Origin: Alloyangia pacifica
GTDB taxonomy: Bacteria; Pseudomonadota; Alphaproteobacteria; Rhodobacterales; Rhodobacteraceae
Direction of reading: 5' to 3'
Length of the DNA: 64,000 nt
NCBI RefSeq assembly: GCF_020524285.1
Contig: NZ_JAIVKX010000019.1
Location: 92,333-156,332, forward strand
Position numbers and translations under genes: made by a program
The notes under the pieces: model-generated
The model's input: only the letters and a program-made list of their open reading frames with translations
What the model was told of the DNA's origin: nothing
The model's database searches: none
Shown here: positions 12,449-20,542 of the stretch, one piece after another
How positions within the stretch are numbered: the first letter of the stretch is position 1
Layout: each line of letters starts with the position of its first letter

Positions 12449-13261
12449 TCAGCCCATCAGCGCCTTGCGCAGCATGTTGCCCGCCAGCACCAGCACGGTC
12501 AGCGCAAAGACCAGCCGCAGCCGGGCCGGGCTCAGGCTGTGGGCCAGCTTCACGCCGATCGGCACGGTCAGCAGCGAGGTCACCATGATCAGCAGCACGG
12601 CCGGCAGGTTGACGTAGCCGACGGTGCCCGGCGGCTTGCCGGTGATGTCCCAGCCGGTCAGCAGGAAGGCGATGAAGCCGGGGATCGAGATCAGCAGGCC
12701 GAAGCCCGGCGAGGTGCCCACGGCGCGGTGCGGCGGTACGTTGTAGGCGGTCAGCAGCGGCACGGTGAAGCTGCCGCCGCCGATGCCCATGAGCGCCGAG
12801 AAGAAGCCGATGATGCCGCCGTAGATCGCGCTCAGCCCCCGCCCGGGCAGCGTGTCCGAGAGCCGCCAGGTCTTCTTGCCGAGGAGCATGTAGAGCCCGA
12901 GGCAGACCCCGATGACACCGAAGACCAGCAGCAGCTGGTCGCTGCGCAGCACGGTGGCGGCCAGCACTCCGAGCACCGAGCCGATGGCGATGAACGGCCC
13001 CCAGCCCTTGATCAGCTCGAGGCTCACCGCGCCGCGCTTGTGGTGAGAGGTGACCGAGCGCAGCGAGGTCACGATGATCGTGCCGGTGGAGGTCGCCACG
13101 CAGATCTGCATGAGTTGCTCGGGCTGGTAGCCGAGCCCGGTGAACACGTAGTAGAAGGCCGGTACGAGAATGATCCCCCCACCGACGCCCAGCAGGCCCG
13201 AGATGATCCCGGCCACCGCGCCGGCGGCGGCGATGACGGCGAAAAGCGTGACGTAGTCCAT
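12449..13261 (-). CDS. TSUP/TauE-SafE family permease
   Basis: A 270-residue polytopic membrane protein starting MDYVTLFAVIAAAGAVAGII and containing the family repeat motif GLLGVGGGIILVPAFY, echoed in the second half as LMGIGGGSFTVPLLTAY. The internal duplication and about eight hydrophobic helices fit the TSUP family, whose members move sulfite, sulfoacetate, thiosulfate or other organosulfur and organic anions. The substrate cannot be read from sequence, and no sulfur gene is adjacent. The ATG at 13261 gives normal family length. Confidence 0.9.
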   Translation of the reverse strand: MDYVTLFAVIAAAGAVAGIISGLLGVGGGIILVPAFYYVFTGLGYQPEQLMQICVATSTGTIIVTSLRSVTSHHKRGAVSLELIKGWGPFIAIGSVLGVLAATVLRSDQLLLVFGVIGVCLGLYMLLGKKTWRLSDTLPGRGLSAIYGGIIGFFSALMGIGGGSFTVPLLTAYNVPPHRAVGTSPGFGLLISIPGFIAFLLTGWDITGKPPGTVGYVNLPAVLLIMVTSLLTVPIGVKLAHSLSPARLRLVFALTVLVLAGNMLRKALMG

Positions 13262-13630
13262 AGGGGCTCTTTCCTGCAGGGCGGTGCGTGGCGGCGTCTT
13301 GCGCCGGCGGCGGCCTCTGGCCGGCCGGGCTGGCGCGGAATTCTGCCGCCCGAGAAACGCGGTGCCGGGCCGAAGGTCAAGGGCAGGCCAGCCGCCGCGC
13401 TGGCAACGCGCGGCGACTGAGGTGGGAATGCCGCGCTCTACGCGGCTCTGGCGCCGGCCCCTGCCATTGCCAGACAGAGCATCGCGCGCGCCGCTTGCGC
13501 TGCATGTTGCAGGGGCCGAGGCCCGTCGGTCAGGCAGGCCGCCGGTAGAACTGGGGGGCTCTCCGGCCCGCGCGCCGGTGCTGCGGGCCAGTGGGGGCGC
13601 GCTCACCGCACGTGGTGAGCGCGCCGTGCG
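13262..13630. other. Intergenic region, no gene recognised
   Basis: About 370 bp upstream of the TSUP gene and downstream of the MDR reductase gene. Apart from the reductase terminator at 13596-13625 I see only GC-rich sequence with no supported coding region. Confidence 0.5.
13596..13625 (-). terminator. Hairpin after the MDR reductase gene
   Basis: A perfect 12-bp stem, GGCGCGCTCACC / GGTGAGCGCGCC, with the loop GCACGT lies 6 bp downstream of the stop at 13631. It lacks a clear T tract. Confidence 0.7.
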
Positions 13631-14611
13631 TTATCCGCGCAACAGGATCTTGCCGCTGCGCGCCGGGGTCTGCGCCGCCTTCATCGCCTCGCTGACCTGC
13701 TCGAGGTCGAAGATGCCGCCCACGTCGAGCGCAAGCTCGCCCTGCGCCGCCAGCGTCACCAGCTCGGTCAGCAGGCGCACCTGCGTCTCGTTGCTCAGCT
13801 CGCCGAACACGCGCGCGGCCCAGAAGCCGCGCACCGCGAGGTGCTTGGTGATCATCTCGCCGCTCGGCAGCTGCAGCGGCGCGCCGGTGGCGGTGCCGAA
13901 GACCACGTATTCGCCGTCCTTGCCCAGCAGCGCTGCCAGCGCCAGCCCCATCTCGGCGCCAACGGAGTCGATGGCCGAGACCGCGCCCGCCTCGCCGATC
14001 AGCGCCTTGGCGGCGTCGAGCCAACCCTCGTCGCCGGTGCAGAGCACATGCTCGGCACCGAGCGCCGTCAGTTCCTCGACCGCCTCGTCGCGGCGCACCA
14101 GGTTCAGCAGCTTGATGCCGCGCGCCTTGGCGAGGCTCACCATGATCTTGCCGACTGCACCGTTGGCGGCGGTCTGCACCAGCCACTCGCCCGCACCGAC
14201 TTTCAGCGAGTCCAGAAGCGCGATGGCGCTGAACGGCATGGCGATGAGCTGCGCCGCCTCCTCGTCTTTGATGCTGTCGGGCAGCGGCACGACCGTCGCG
14301 GCCTTGGCGATGAAAAACTCGGCCCAGCTGCCGTGCACGCCGCCGACGGAAACGCGCTTGCCGATCATCCCGGCGTCGACGCCTTCGCCGACGGCGGCAA
14401 CCGCGCCCACTGCCTCGGAGCCGCCGATCTCGCCGGGCAGCTCGGGCACGTAGCCGTACTGGCCGCGGATGGTCCACAGGTCGTGGTTGTGGATCGGCGA
14501 CAGGATGGTCTTGATCAGCACCTCGCCCGCGCCGGGGGCGGGGGTGTCCATCTCGCCAAAGAGCATCACCTCGGCGGGGTCGCCGAAGACGTCATGATAT
14601 GCAGCACGCAT
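13631..14611 (-). CDS. MDR-family zinc-type alcohol dehydrogenase/quinone reductase
   Basis: A 326-residue medium-chain dehydrogenase/reductase. The GroES-like N-terminal half contains LSPIHNHDLWTIRGQYGYVP and PGEIGGSEAVGAV; the nucleotide-binding half contains QTAANGAVGKIMVSLAKARG. The two-cysteine catalytic zinc pattern of alcohol dehydrogenases is not seen, which points to an NADPH-dependent reductase of quinones or activated alkenes. It lies 30 bp downstream of a NemR-like TetR gene in the same direction, so it is probably the electrophile-inducible target of that repressor. The exact substrate is unknown. Confidence 0.88.
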   Translation of the reverse strand: MRAAYHDVFGDPAEVMLFGEMDTPAPGAGEVLIKTILSPIHNHDLWTIRGQYGYVPELPGEIGGSEAVGAVAAVGEGVDAGMIGKRVSVGGVHGSWAEFFIAKAATVVPLPDSIKDEEAAQLIAMPFSAIALLDSLKVGAGEWLVQTAANGAVGKIMVSLAKARGIKLLNLVRRDEAVEELTALGAEHVLCTGDEGWLDAAKALIGEAGAVSAIDSVGAEMGLALAALLGKDGEYVVFGTATGAPLQLPSGEMITKHLAVRGFWAARVFGELSNETQVRLLTELVTLAAQGELALDVGGIFDLEQVSEAMKAAQTPARSGKILLRG

Positions 14612-14641
14612 GTCGGGGTCCTTCGTATCGGGAAGTATGTG

Positions 14642-15241
14642 TCAGGTTAGGTCGGGAAACAGCCTGCGCGTGGTGTCGGCGCGGGCCTGTCGTAGCGGGG
14701 CGTCGTCCTGCGAGAGCTTCGACAGGATCGCCGCCCCAAGCCATTGCGCGTAGAGACCGGAGGCCGTGGCCTCGGGGTCGGGAAGCGGGCGCAGCGAGCC
14801 ATCCTCGGCGCCCTCGGTCAGCAGCGCCGCGAGTCGAGACATGAGGTCAGAAACGCCCTCGTCGAGCACGCGGCGCATATCGTCGGAAAGATCGGCAATC
14901 TCGGCGGCCAGTTTCACCACGAGACATCGGCTTGCGAGGCCCTCCGAGGCGGCCTCGCCGATCCATCCGTCCCAATAGGCGGCTATCCGGTCTCCGGCGC
15001 TGCCCGGGGTCTCGGCAAGCGCATCGAAGCTCTCGAGGTATTCGGCCACGTAGTCCTCGAGCAGGGCGCAGCCAAAGGCCTCCTTGGACGAGAAATAGTA
15101 GTAGAACGACCCCTTGGGGACGCCGCTTTCCTTGAGGATTTGCGACAGCCCCACGCCCGTGAAGCCGCCCCGCAGGACAAGCTCCCGCCCGGTGCTCAGG
15201 ATCTTTTGGCGGGTGGCTTCGGATTTGCTCGGCTCGGTCAT
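14642..15241 (-). CDS. NemR-like TetR family repressor with redox Cys106
   Basis: A 199-residue TetR-family regulator resembling E. coli NemR along its length. The helix-turn-helix contains GVGLSQILKESGVPKGSFYY followed by FSSKEAFG, close to NemR. The NemR signature around CLVVKLAAEIADLSDDMR is present and its cysteine is residue 106; residue 175 is lysine. In E. coli NemR, Cys106 and Lys175 are the residues reported to form a reversible sulfenamide bond under reactive chlorine. ATG 15241 is chosen because it starts just downstream of a TAGAC-N5-GTCTA operator. It probably controls itself and the adjoining MDR reductase gene. Confidence 0.9.
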   Translation of the reverse strand: MTEPSKSEATRQKILSTGRELVLRGGFTGVGLSQILKESGVPKGSFYYYFSSKEAFGCALLEDYVAEYLESFDALAETPGSAGDRIAAYWDGWIGEAASEGLASRCLVVKLAAEIADLSDDMRRVLDEGVSDLMSRLAALLTEGAEDGSLRPLPDPEATASGLYAQWLGAAILSKLSQDDAPLRQARADTTRRLFPDLT

Positions 15242-15261
15242 GCCGGGATAGATAGTCAAAT

Positions 15262-15276
15262 TAGACCGGTCGTCTA
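15262..15276. promoter_or_regulatory. Operator for the NemR-like repressor
   Basis: TAGACCGGTCGTCTA consists of arms TAGAC and GTCTA around CGGTC and lies 20 bp upstream of the repressor start. NemR and related repressors of this branch (for example AcuR) bind TAGAC/GTCTA-type palindromes. The match and the position support autoregulation. Confidence 0.75.
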
Positions 15277-15366
15277 GTGCCGGGGGCAGAGTGCCACAAG
15301 ATGACGTCGCGAAACAGGGGGCGGCGTGATAGGCTGATCCATCAGCCGTCAGGGGAGGACTGGCAG

Positions 15367-15951
15367 ATGATCGACCTATCGCCGCCGTATCGGCTCGCCA
15401 CGCCCGACGATGCTCGGGAACTGGCGGACCTTGTGAATTTCGCCGGGGAGGGGCTACCGCTGCACCTCTGGCGGGAACTGGCCGGGGAGGGCGAAGACCC
15501 CTGGGAGGTGGGCCGGACACGCCAGGCGGAGAAGACGCGTGAGGGACAGGTCGTGGTCGTCGATTTCGGCGTTGGCGCGGTTGCCGCGCTGACCGGCTAC
15601 GCGATCGACGCCAATCCCGCGCCCGTGCCGGACGATCTGCCTCCGGTCTTTCGCCCCTTGCAGGAGCTGGAGAACGAGGCGCCGGGAAGCTGGTACGTCA
15701 ACGTTCTGGCCTGCTACCCGGAGCACCGCGGGATGGGGCTCGGTTCGGGCCTTCTGCGGCTGGCCGAGCAGATCGCCCGCGCCGAGGGGCTGGAGCGCAT
15801 GAGCATCATCGTCGCCGGAGACAACGAGGGCGCGCGGAGGCTCTACGAGCGGCAGGGTTACGCCGAGGCTGCGCGGCGACCCTGCGTGCATGGCGGCTGG
15901 GAGAGCGGCCAGGAAGATTGGGTGCTGCTGGTGAAGGCGCTCGAGACCTAG
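15367..15951 (+). CDS. GNAT family N-acetyltransferase
   Basis: A 194-residue GNAT protein. The acetyl-CoA binding motif A is visible as VNVLACYPEHRGMGLGSGLL and motif B as NEGARRLYERQGY. The substrate is unknown. The ATG at 15367 is preceded by AGGGGAGG and gives an N-terminus, MIDLSPPYRLATPDDA, typical of the family. Its TAG stop overlaps the stop of the convergent FMN reductase gene in a shared CTAG. Confidence 0.88.
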   Translation: MIDLSPPYRLATPDDARELADLVNFAGEGLPLHLWRELAGEGEDPWEVGRTRQAEKTREGQVVVVDFGVGAVAALTGYAIDANPAPVPDDLPPVFRPLQELENEAPGSWYVNVLACYPEHRGMGLGSGLLRLAEQIARAEGLERMSIIVAGDNEGARRLYERQGYAEAARRPCVHGGWESGQEDWVLLVKALET

Positions 15952-16490
15952 GCGAGACTGTCGGCGAAGCCGTTCAAATAGCCCTGCAATTGCTCGCGCA
16001 CCTCGGTCTCGCTGAGGTTGCCCTTGTCGTCGAAGGATTTGCCCGCCCGCGACACCATCAGCTTTGCCCCGAACCACGGCCGCGCGCCGAGCTGGCGCAG
16101 CACCGGCAGCCAATGCGCCTGCGACAGGATCGTGCCGAAGCCGCCGGGCGAGGCACCGATCACCGCGACCGGCTTGCCCTTGAAGGCCTTGCCGCCGTCG
16201 CCGCGCGACATCCAGTCGATGGCGTTCTTGAAGACGCCGGGAATGCCGCCGTTGTACTCGGGTGTGACCAGCAGCAGGGCGTCGGCCTCGAAGAGCTGCG
16301 CCTGCAGGGTCTTCACCGCGACGGGCAGCCCTTCTGCGGATTCCGCGTCGGCGTTGAACAGCGGCACCTCGTGGATCGAGCCGGGCAGGACCGGGCATCC
16401 CTCGGGCGCCAGGTCCATCGCAGCGCGCAGCAGGCCAGCGTTGTAGGAGGCGGCGCGCAGGCTGCCGCAAAGGCCGAGAATTCGGGGCAT
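15948..16490 (-). CDS. NADPH-dependent FMN reductase family protein
   Basis: A 180-residue flavodoxin-like reductase. The phosphate-binding loop GSLRAASYNAGLLRAA is at the N-terminus and the flavin-contact motif PEYNGGIPGVFKNAIDWMSR follows around residue 75. Such proteins reduce quinones, azo compounds, chromate or FMN with NADPH; which applies here is not evident. The gene is convergent with the GNAT gene with a 4-bp overlap. Confidence 0.92.
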   Translation of the reverse strand: MPRILGLCGSLRAASYNAGLLRAAMDLAPEGCPVLPGSIHEVPLFNADAESAEGLPVAVKTLQAQLFEADALLLVTPEYNGGIPGVFKNAIDWMSRGDGGKAFKGKPVAVIGASPGGFGTILSQAHWLPVLRQLGARPWFGAKLMVSRAGKSFDDKGNLSETEVREQLQGYLNGFADSLA

Positions 16491-16575
16491 GGGTCCGTCC
16501 TTCCGCTAGGTCAGGCGTAGCATGGCCCGCGGCGGCGCATCGGGCAAGACATTGATGCGCGCAGAAAATGAGCGG

Positions 16576-17019
16576 TCAGTCGAACTTTCGCGAAGGCGCG
16601 AGCACCTTGGCCTCGCCGACGAGCACCGGCTTGCCATCGACCGAGCATTTGCAGTCCAGCATCACCCGGCGCTTCGAGAAGTCTATGTCGGTCACCGTGA
16701 CCTCGGCCAGCACCGTGTCGCCGGGGCGCACCGGGCCGATGAACTTCAGCGTCTGGCCGAGGTAGACCGTGCCGTGGCCGGGAAGCTGCTCGCCGATCAC
16801 CGCCGAGATCAGCCCGGCGGTGAGCATGCCATGGGCGATCCGCCCCTCGAAGATCGTGTCCTGCGCGTAGGCGTCGTCGAGATGCACCGGGTTGTGGTCA
16901 GTGGAGACCTCGGCAAAGAGCGCGATGTCGCGGTCGGTCACCTGCTTGCGCAGGTGGCGCGACATGCCCATCTCGATGTCCTCGATGCAGATCGTCCCGC
17001 GGGGCAGGTTGTCGAGCAT
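16576..17019 (-). CDS. MaoC-like (R)-specific enoyl-CoA hydratase family protein
   Basis: A 147-residue hot-dog fold protein. The hydratase 2 motif is complete: DHNPVHLDDAYAQDTIF followed by GRIAHGMLTAGLIS, including the catalytic Asp and His. Such enzymes hydrate trans-2-enoyl-CoA, for example in fatty acid or PHA metabolism. The ATG at 17019 is favoured because GGAGG lies 5 bases upstream; ATGs at 17031 and 17073 are in frame, but 17073 falls inside a palindrome of the promoter region. The neighbours give no pathway clue. Confidence 0.88.
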   Translation of the reverse strand: MLDNLPRGTICIEDIEMGMSRHLRKQVTDRDIALFAEVSTDHNPVHLDDAYAQDTIFEGRIAHGMLTAGLISAVIGEQLPGHGTVYLGQTLKFIGPVRPGDTVLAEVTVTDIDFSKRRVMLDCKCSVDGKPVLVGEAKVLAPSRKFD

Positions 17020-17060
17020 CTTCTCCTCCATGATCTGCGACCCGGTAATAAATCGACGCC

Positions 17061-17089
17061 ATGACAGCGTCATTGGGTAATTTTATTAC
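17061..17089. promoter_or_regulatory. Two adjacent palindromes upstream of the MaoC gene
   Basis: ATGACAGCGTCAT (17061-17073) and GTAATTTTATTAC (17077-17089) are both perfect odd palindromes, separated by three bases, about 40-70 bp upstream of the chosen start. A further TAATAAAT lies at 17046. They look like operator sites, but no regulator can be named. Confidence 0.45.
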
Positions 17090-17128
17090 TTCGCGGCCGC
17101 AGAAAATCAAGGGGAGAATTTGTATCTT

Positions 17129-18001
17129 TCAGCGCAGGAAGCCGATCGAGTAGGTCGGCGCCATCTGTTGCGCGTCCAGGTAGCGCTCGAGCGCCTCTGA
17201 CTCGGGCTGCTCGCCGGTCTTCGTCTCTTTCGCAGCGAGCCCGCCGGTGATGAACAGCGAGTCGATGTCCTCGCCCACCGCGCCGAGGATGTCGGTGCGG
17301 ATGCCGTCGCCGATGCAGAGGATCGAACTGTCGGGCACGCTGCGGTCGATCTCGGCAAGGCGGCGGCGGGCCAGGTCGTAGACCGGCGGGTGCGGCTTGC
17401 CGAAGTAGAGGCTCTCGCCGCCCATCTCAGTGTAGAGCTGCGCCACCGCGCCGGCGCACCACTCGCGGGTGTCGCCGCGGTCGACAACGATGTCGGGGTT
17501 GGCGCAGAGCAGCTTCATGCCTTTCTGCTTGGCGTAGAGCAGCTGCGGGCGCAGCTCGGAGGGATCGGCCTGCGCATCGAACGGGCCGCAGCAGACGATG
17601 CCCTCGGCCTCTTCCAGCGCGACGCGCTCGATCTCCAGCGGATTCTCCAGCAGCTTGATCGGCTCGAAGAAGGGCTCGTCGAACTCGGTGCCCATGAAGT
17701 AGACCTTCTGGCCGACCTCGCCGCGGAACATGGCGACACGGGCGCTGTCGCCGGAGGTGGCGATATTGTCCCAGGCGTCCTCGGGCACACCGAAGACCTC
17801 GAGTTGCTTGACCACCTCGTGGCGCGAGCGCGGGGCGTTGGTCAGCAGCACCACGGTGCCGCCCTGGGCGCGGAAACCGCGCAGTGCCTCGATGGCCGCC
17901 GGAAAGGCCTTCACGCCGTCATGCACGCAGCCCCAGAGGTCGACGAAAGTCGCCTCGTAATTCTGCGAGATCTCGGAAAGCGACTGGATGATGCGGGTCA
18001 T
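17129..18001 (-). CDS. HAD superfamily class IIA hydrolase (TIGR01459-like)
   Basis: A 290-residue HAD phosphatase-like protein. Motif I reads FVDLWGCVHDG with the nucleophile Asp21 but Trp23 in place of the usual second Asp. Motif II is LLTNAPRS (Thr54) and motif IV is CIGDGIRTDILGA. The class IIA cap lies between them. The DLWG form of motif I is characteristic of the TIGR01459 group, whose substrate is unknown; without the second Asp the usual acid/base step must be done differently. The ATG at 18001 is chosen by similarity of the N-terminus. Confidence 0.88.
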   Translation of the reverse strand: MTRIIQSLSEISQNYEATFVDLWGCVHDGVKAFPAAIEALRGFRAQGGTVVLLTNAPRSRHEVVKQLEVFGVPEDAWDNIATSGDSARVAMFRGEVGQKVYFMGTEFDEPFFEPIKLLENPLEIERVALEEAEGIVCCGPFDAQADPSELRPQLLYAKQKGMKLLCANPDIVVDRGDTREWCAGAVAQLYTEMGGESLYFGKPHPPVYDLARRRLAEIDRSVPDSSILCIGDGIRTDILGAVGEDIDSLFITGGLAAKETKTGEQPESEALERYLDAQQMAPTYSIGFLR

Positions 18002-18081
18002 GGGAAGCCTTTTTCGGACTTTGAGTGAGAGGTTTGCGCCCTTGATAGGGCAGCGCGGGCACTGTGGCCAGCGCGGGCTGT

Positions 18082-18948
18082 TCAGAGATGCGGGGTGACG
18101 GTGTAGCCGAACCGTGCCGTCTCGAGGGGGGCGAGGCTGAGCGCGCCGGGACGCTCCGAGAGCTGTGCCGAGGCGCCAGTGGGCGCGTGCATCCCGTGCC
18201 AGGGCTCGACGCAGAGGAAGGGCGCGCCGGGCTTCTGCCAAAGGGCAAGGAAGGGCAGGTTCTCGAAGGTGAAATCCAGGCGCGGGCCGTCATCGGCGCC
18301 GTAGCTGAGCGCCGAGCCCGCGCCCTCGGGGAAGATCATCGCATCGGCTTCGAACTGGTCGTGCGAGAGGGTGAGCTTGCCGTTCCTGAAGGGCGAGGGC
18401 AGGCGGGCTTCGGGCAGGCGGCCACCGTCGATCCGGGCCAGCGCCGGTTCGGCACAGTTCGCGAGCGTGACCCTATGCGGACGGTCCTCGGCGCCGGGCA
18501 GCGGCCAGGCGAAGGCGGGATGGAAGCCGAGGCAGAAGGGCAGCGGCGTATCGCCCGCGTTGGCGACCTCGGCGGTGATTTCGAGCCTTCCGCCCGCCAG
18601 CGCGTGGGTGATCGCCAGGCGGAAGGCGAAGGGATATTGCGCGCGTGTCATCTCATCATCGGTCAGCACGTGGCGGCAGGAGGTTGCGCTGCGTTCTTCG
18701 AGCGAAAAGCTGCGACGCCGGGCAAAGCCGTGCTGGCCCATCTCCGCCTCAAAGTCGCCGATGCGGATCCGCCCCTCGGGCGCCGGGCCGACGATGGGGA
18801 AGAGGATCGGTGCGCGGCCCGACCACCAGTCCGCATCGCCCTGCCAGAGCAGTTCCTTGCCGGCCTTGGTAAAGCTCTGCATCTCGGCGCCGAGCGGGGA
18901 CACGGCGAGGGTGAGGTCGGCGTCGGAGAGGGTGACGGGATCGGTCAT
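18082..18948 (-). CDS. Aldose 1-epimerase family protein
   Basis: A 288-residue galactose mutarotase-like beta-sandwich protein. Recognisable parts are the N-terminal LAVSPLGAEMQSFTKAGKEL, the central FCLGFHPAFAWPLPG with the conserved His, and the C-terminal LCVEPWHGMHAPTG with the catalytic Glu. Members interconvert anomers of hexoses or hexose 6-phosphates. The actual sugar is not evident. It is 80 bp upstream of the HAD gene on the same strand. Confidence 0.88.
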   Translation of the reverse strand: MTDPVTLSDADLTLAVSPLGAEMQSFTKAGKELLWQGDADWWSGRAPILFPIVGPAPEGRIRIGDFEAEMGQHGFARRRSFSLEERSATSCRHVLTDDEMTRAQYPFAFRLAITHALAGGRLEITAEVANAGDTPLPFCLGFHPAFAWPLPGAEDRPHRVTLANCAEPALARIDGGRLPEARLPSPFRNGKLTLSHDQFEADAMIFPEGAGSALSYGADDGPRLDFTFENLPFLALWQKPGAPFLCVEPWHGMHAPTGASAQLSERPGALSLAPLETARFGYTVTPHL

Positions 18949-18984
18949 GGGAGGGCTCCGGTCAGGGTAAGGGGCGGCATGAAA

Positions 18985-19008
18985 AAGGGCACCCGCTGGG
19001 GTGCCCTT
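18985..19008 (-). terminator. Rho-independent terminator of ppaC
   Basis: Stem AAGGGCACCC / GGGTGCCCTT with a 4-base loop, followed on the minus strand by a run of T. It lies 25 bp after the ppaC stop. Confidence 0.85.
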
Positions 19009-19032
19009 GGAAGTTCTGCGCGGCGCGATGGC

Positions 19033-19953
19033 TCACACCTTCAGGTTCGGGATGATCTGCTTCTTGCGCGACATGACGCCCGGCAGCACCACCAGGTCGC
19101 CCTCGACCGTCGCGCCGAAGCTCTTCTCCGCCACGGTCTTCACCAGATCGTTCGGCACCAGCAGCGTCGCCTCTTCCTTCAGGATGTCCACGACGAAGAG
19201 CAGCACCTCGTCGACGCCGTCCTCGGCGGCCACGGTCTTGAAGGCCTCCATGAGGCTTTCCTTGCGGCCGAGCGGGATCTCGGGGGCGGTGGTCTCGAGC
19301 ACCGAGACGCGGAACTTGGTGCCGCCGACCTCGTATTCCTTGCTGTCCATGCGGATCAGCTCGGCGTCGGAGAACTCGGACACGTCCGACTTGGCGGCGA
19401 ACATCTGCGCGGCGAACTCGGTGATCTCGATGCCGAGGTCGGCGGCCAGCGTCTCGGCCACGGCGCGGTCATGCGGCGTGGTGGTCGGCGAGCGGAATTC
19501 CAGCGTGTCGGACAGGATGCAGGTCAGCGCCGCGCCCTTGATCGCCTCGGGCATCTTCACGAAGTCCTTGCCCATCAGGTCGACCATGATGGTGGCGGTG
19601 CAGGCCAGCGGGCGCACGGTGATGTCGATCGGGCCCTTGGTTTCCAGCCCGCCGACCAGCTTGTGGTGGTCGATGATGGCGCGGATGTCGGCGTCGTTGA
19701 TCGAGGCGGGCAGCTCGGCGGGATTGTTCGTGTCGACGATGACGACCGGCGCATCCGCCTCGACGTCAGCGATGATCTCGGGCTTCTCGAGGCCCCAGTG
19801 CTCCAGCATGAAGGCGGCTTCGGTGTTGGGCTCGCCCAGCAGCACGGGCTTGGCGTCCACGCCCTTCACCTCGTTCAGGTACCACGACCAGATGATCGGG
19901 CTGCCGGTGGAGTCGGTGTCGGGGGACTTGTGGCCAAAAACCAGGGTGGTCAT
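19033..19953 (-). CDS. ppaC: Manganese-dependent inorganic pyrophosphatase
   Basis: A 306-residue family II pyrophosphatase of the DHH superfamily that hydrolyses pyrophosphate to phosphate. The metal-binding motifs are in order: FGHKSPDTDSTGSP near the N-terminus, VDTNNPAELP, and IIDHHKLVGG with the DHH signature. The C-terminal DHHA2 domain follows from about residue 185. The ATG at 19953 gives the standard start MTTLVFGHKSPDTDS. It is followed by a clear terminator. Confidence 0.95.
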   Translation of the reverse strand: MTTLVFGHKSPDTDSTGSPIIWSWYLNEVKGVDAKPVLLGEPNTEAAFMLEHWGLEKPEIIADVEADAPVVIVDTNNPAELPASINDADIRAIIDHHKLVGGLETKGPIDITVRPLACTATIMVDLMGKDFVKMPEAIKGAALTCILSDTLEFRSPTTTPHDRAVAETLAADLGIEITEFAAQMFAAKSDVSEFSDAELIRMDSKEYEVGGTKFRVSVLETTAPEIPLGRKESLMEAFKTVAAEDGVDEVLLFVVDILKEEATLLVPNDLVKTVAEKSFGATVEGDLVVLPGVMSRKKQIIPNLKV

Positions 19954-20147
19954 GCGGAAAAACTCCTCGGGGTCAAAGGGAGGTGCATCGGAGTGCATTG
20001 CGGCTTTCGCGTGGGGTTATAGGCAGATGGCCGGGGCTTGTCACGCGGCCAAATGCTGCGGCTGCAGCCACGTTTGCGCAAACCTTCGCGGTGTCATGGA
20101 ACCGCGCCCGCCGCGCCGCGTTGTGTGCCCCATAAGGAGGAAACATG

Positions 20148-20360
20148 ATGAGTTTCATGACCAGCCCGCGCACCATCGACGCCGCCATGGACGTGCCGCC
20201 CGATCCGCGCCAGCCGATGACCGCCGAACAGGAGCAGCGCCTGCGCGAGCTTTCGGAGCGCGCCGGAGAGGCATTCGACGCCGAGTTGACGCTCTGGCAG
20301 GCCGAGCGCCGCATCGCCGAGCTCGACGACCTCGCCGGAACCACCCCGCCGGCCGCCTGA
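20148..20360 (+). CDS. Small DUF3072 family protein
   Basis: A 70-residue acidic, helical protein. Its core PMTAEQEQRLRELSERAGE followed by FDAELTLWQAERRIAELD matches the DUF3072 pattern, a small domain of unknown function. The ribosome binding site AAGGAGG ends 4 bases before ATG 20145 and 7 bases before ATG 20148; I prefer the second. A palindromic hairpin at 20394-20413 closes the gene, so it appears to be a single-gene unit. No function can be assigned. Confidence 0.82.
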   Translation: MSFMTSPRTIDAAMDVPPDPRQPMTAEQEQRLRELSERAGEAFDAELTLWQAERRIAELDDLAGTTPPAA

Positions 20361-20393
20361 GGCCTGATCCGGCACCGATCCGACCCTGTTCCG

Positions 20394-20413
20394 GCGGGCG
20401 GCGCGCCGCCCGC
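20394..20413 (+). terminator. Palindromic hairpin after the DUF3072 gene
   Basis: A perfect 20-base GC palindrome beginning GCGGGCGGC lies 33 bp after the stop. It lacks a strong T run. Confidence 0.55.
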
Positions 20414-20542
20414 TCCTACACAGCCGTGATGCGCTGTCCGGCGTTTTTCGTTTACCGGCTGTCGAAATCCTGATACCCGGCCCCCGAGCCCGCATGGGCA
20501 GATTGTTCAACGTTGAACCATCTTCGTTGGGAGGCCTACGAC

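Noticed and set aside
13284..13627. Protein-coding gene in the gap before the MDR reductase
   Set aside because: Open frames here give Arg/Ala/Gly-rich products without ribosome binding sites or recognisable motifs.
20513..20542. Malic enzyme start at ATG 20513
   Set aside because: The ribosome binding site GGGAGG lies inside this extension and fits ATG 20543 instead.
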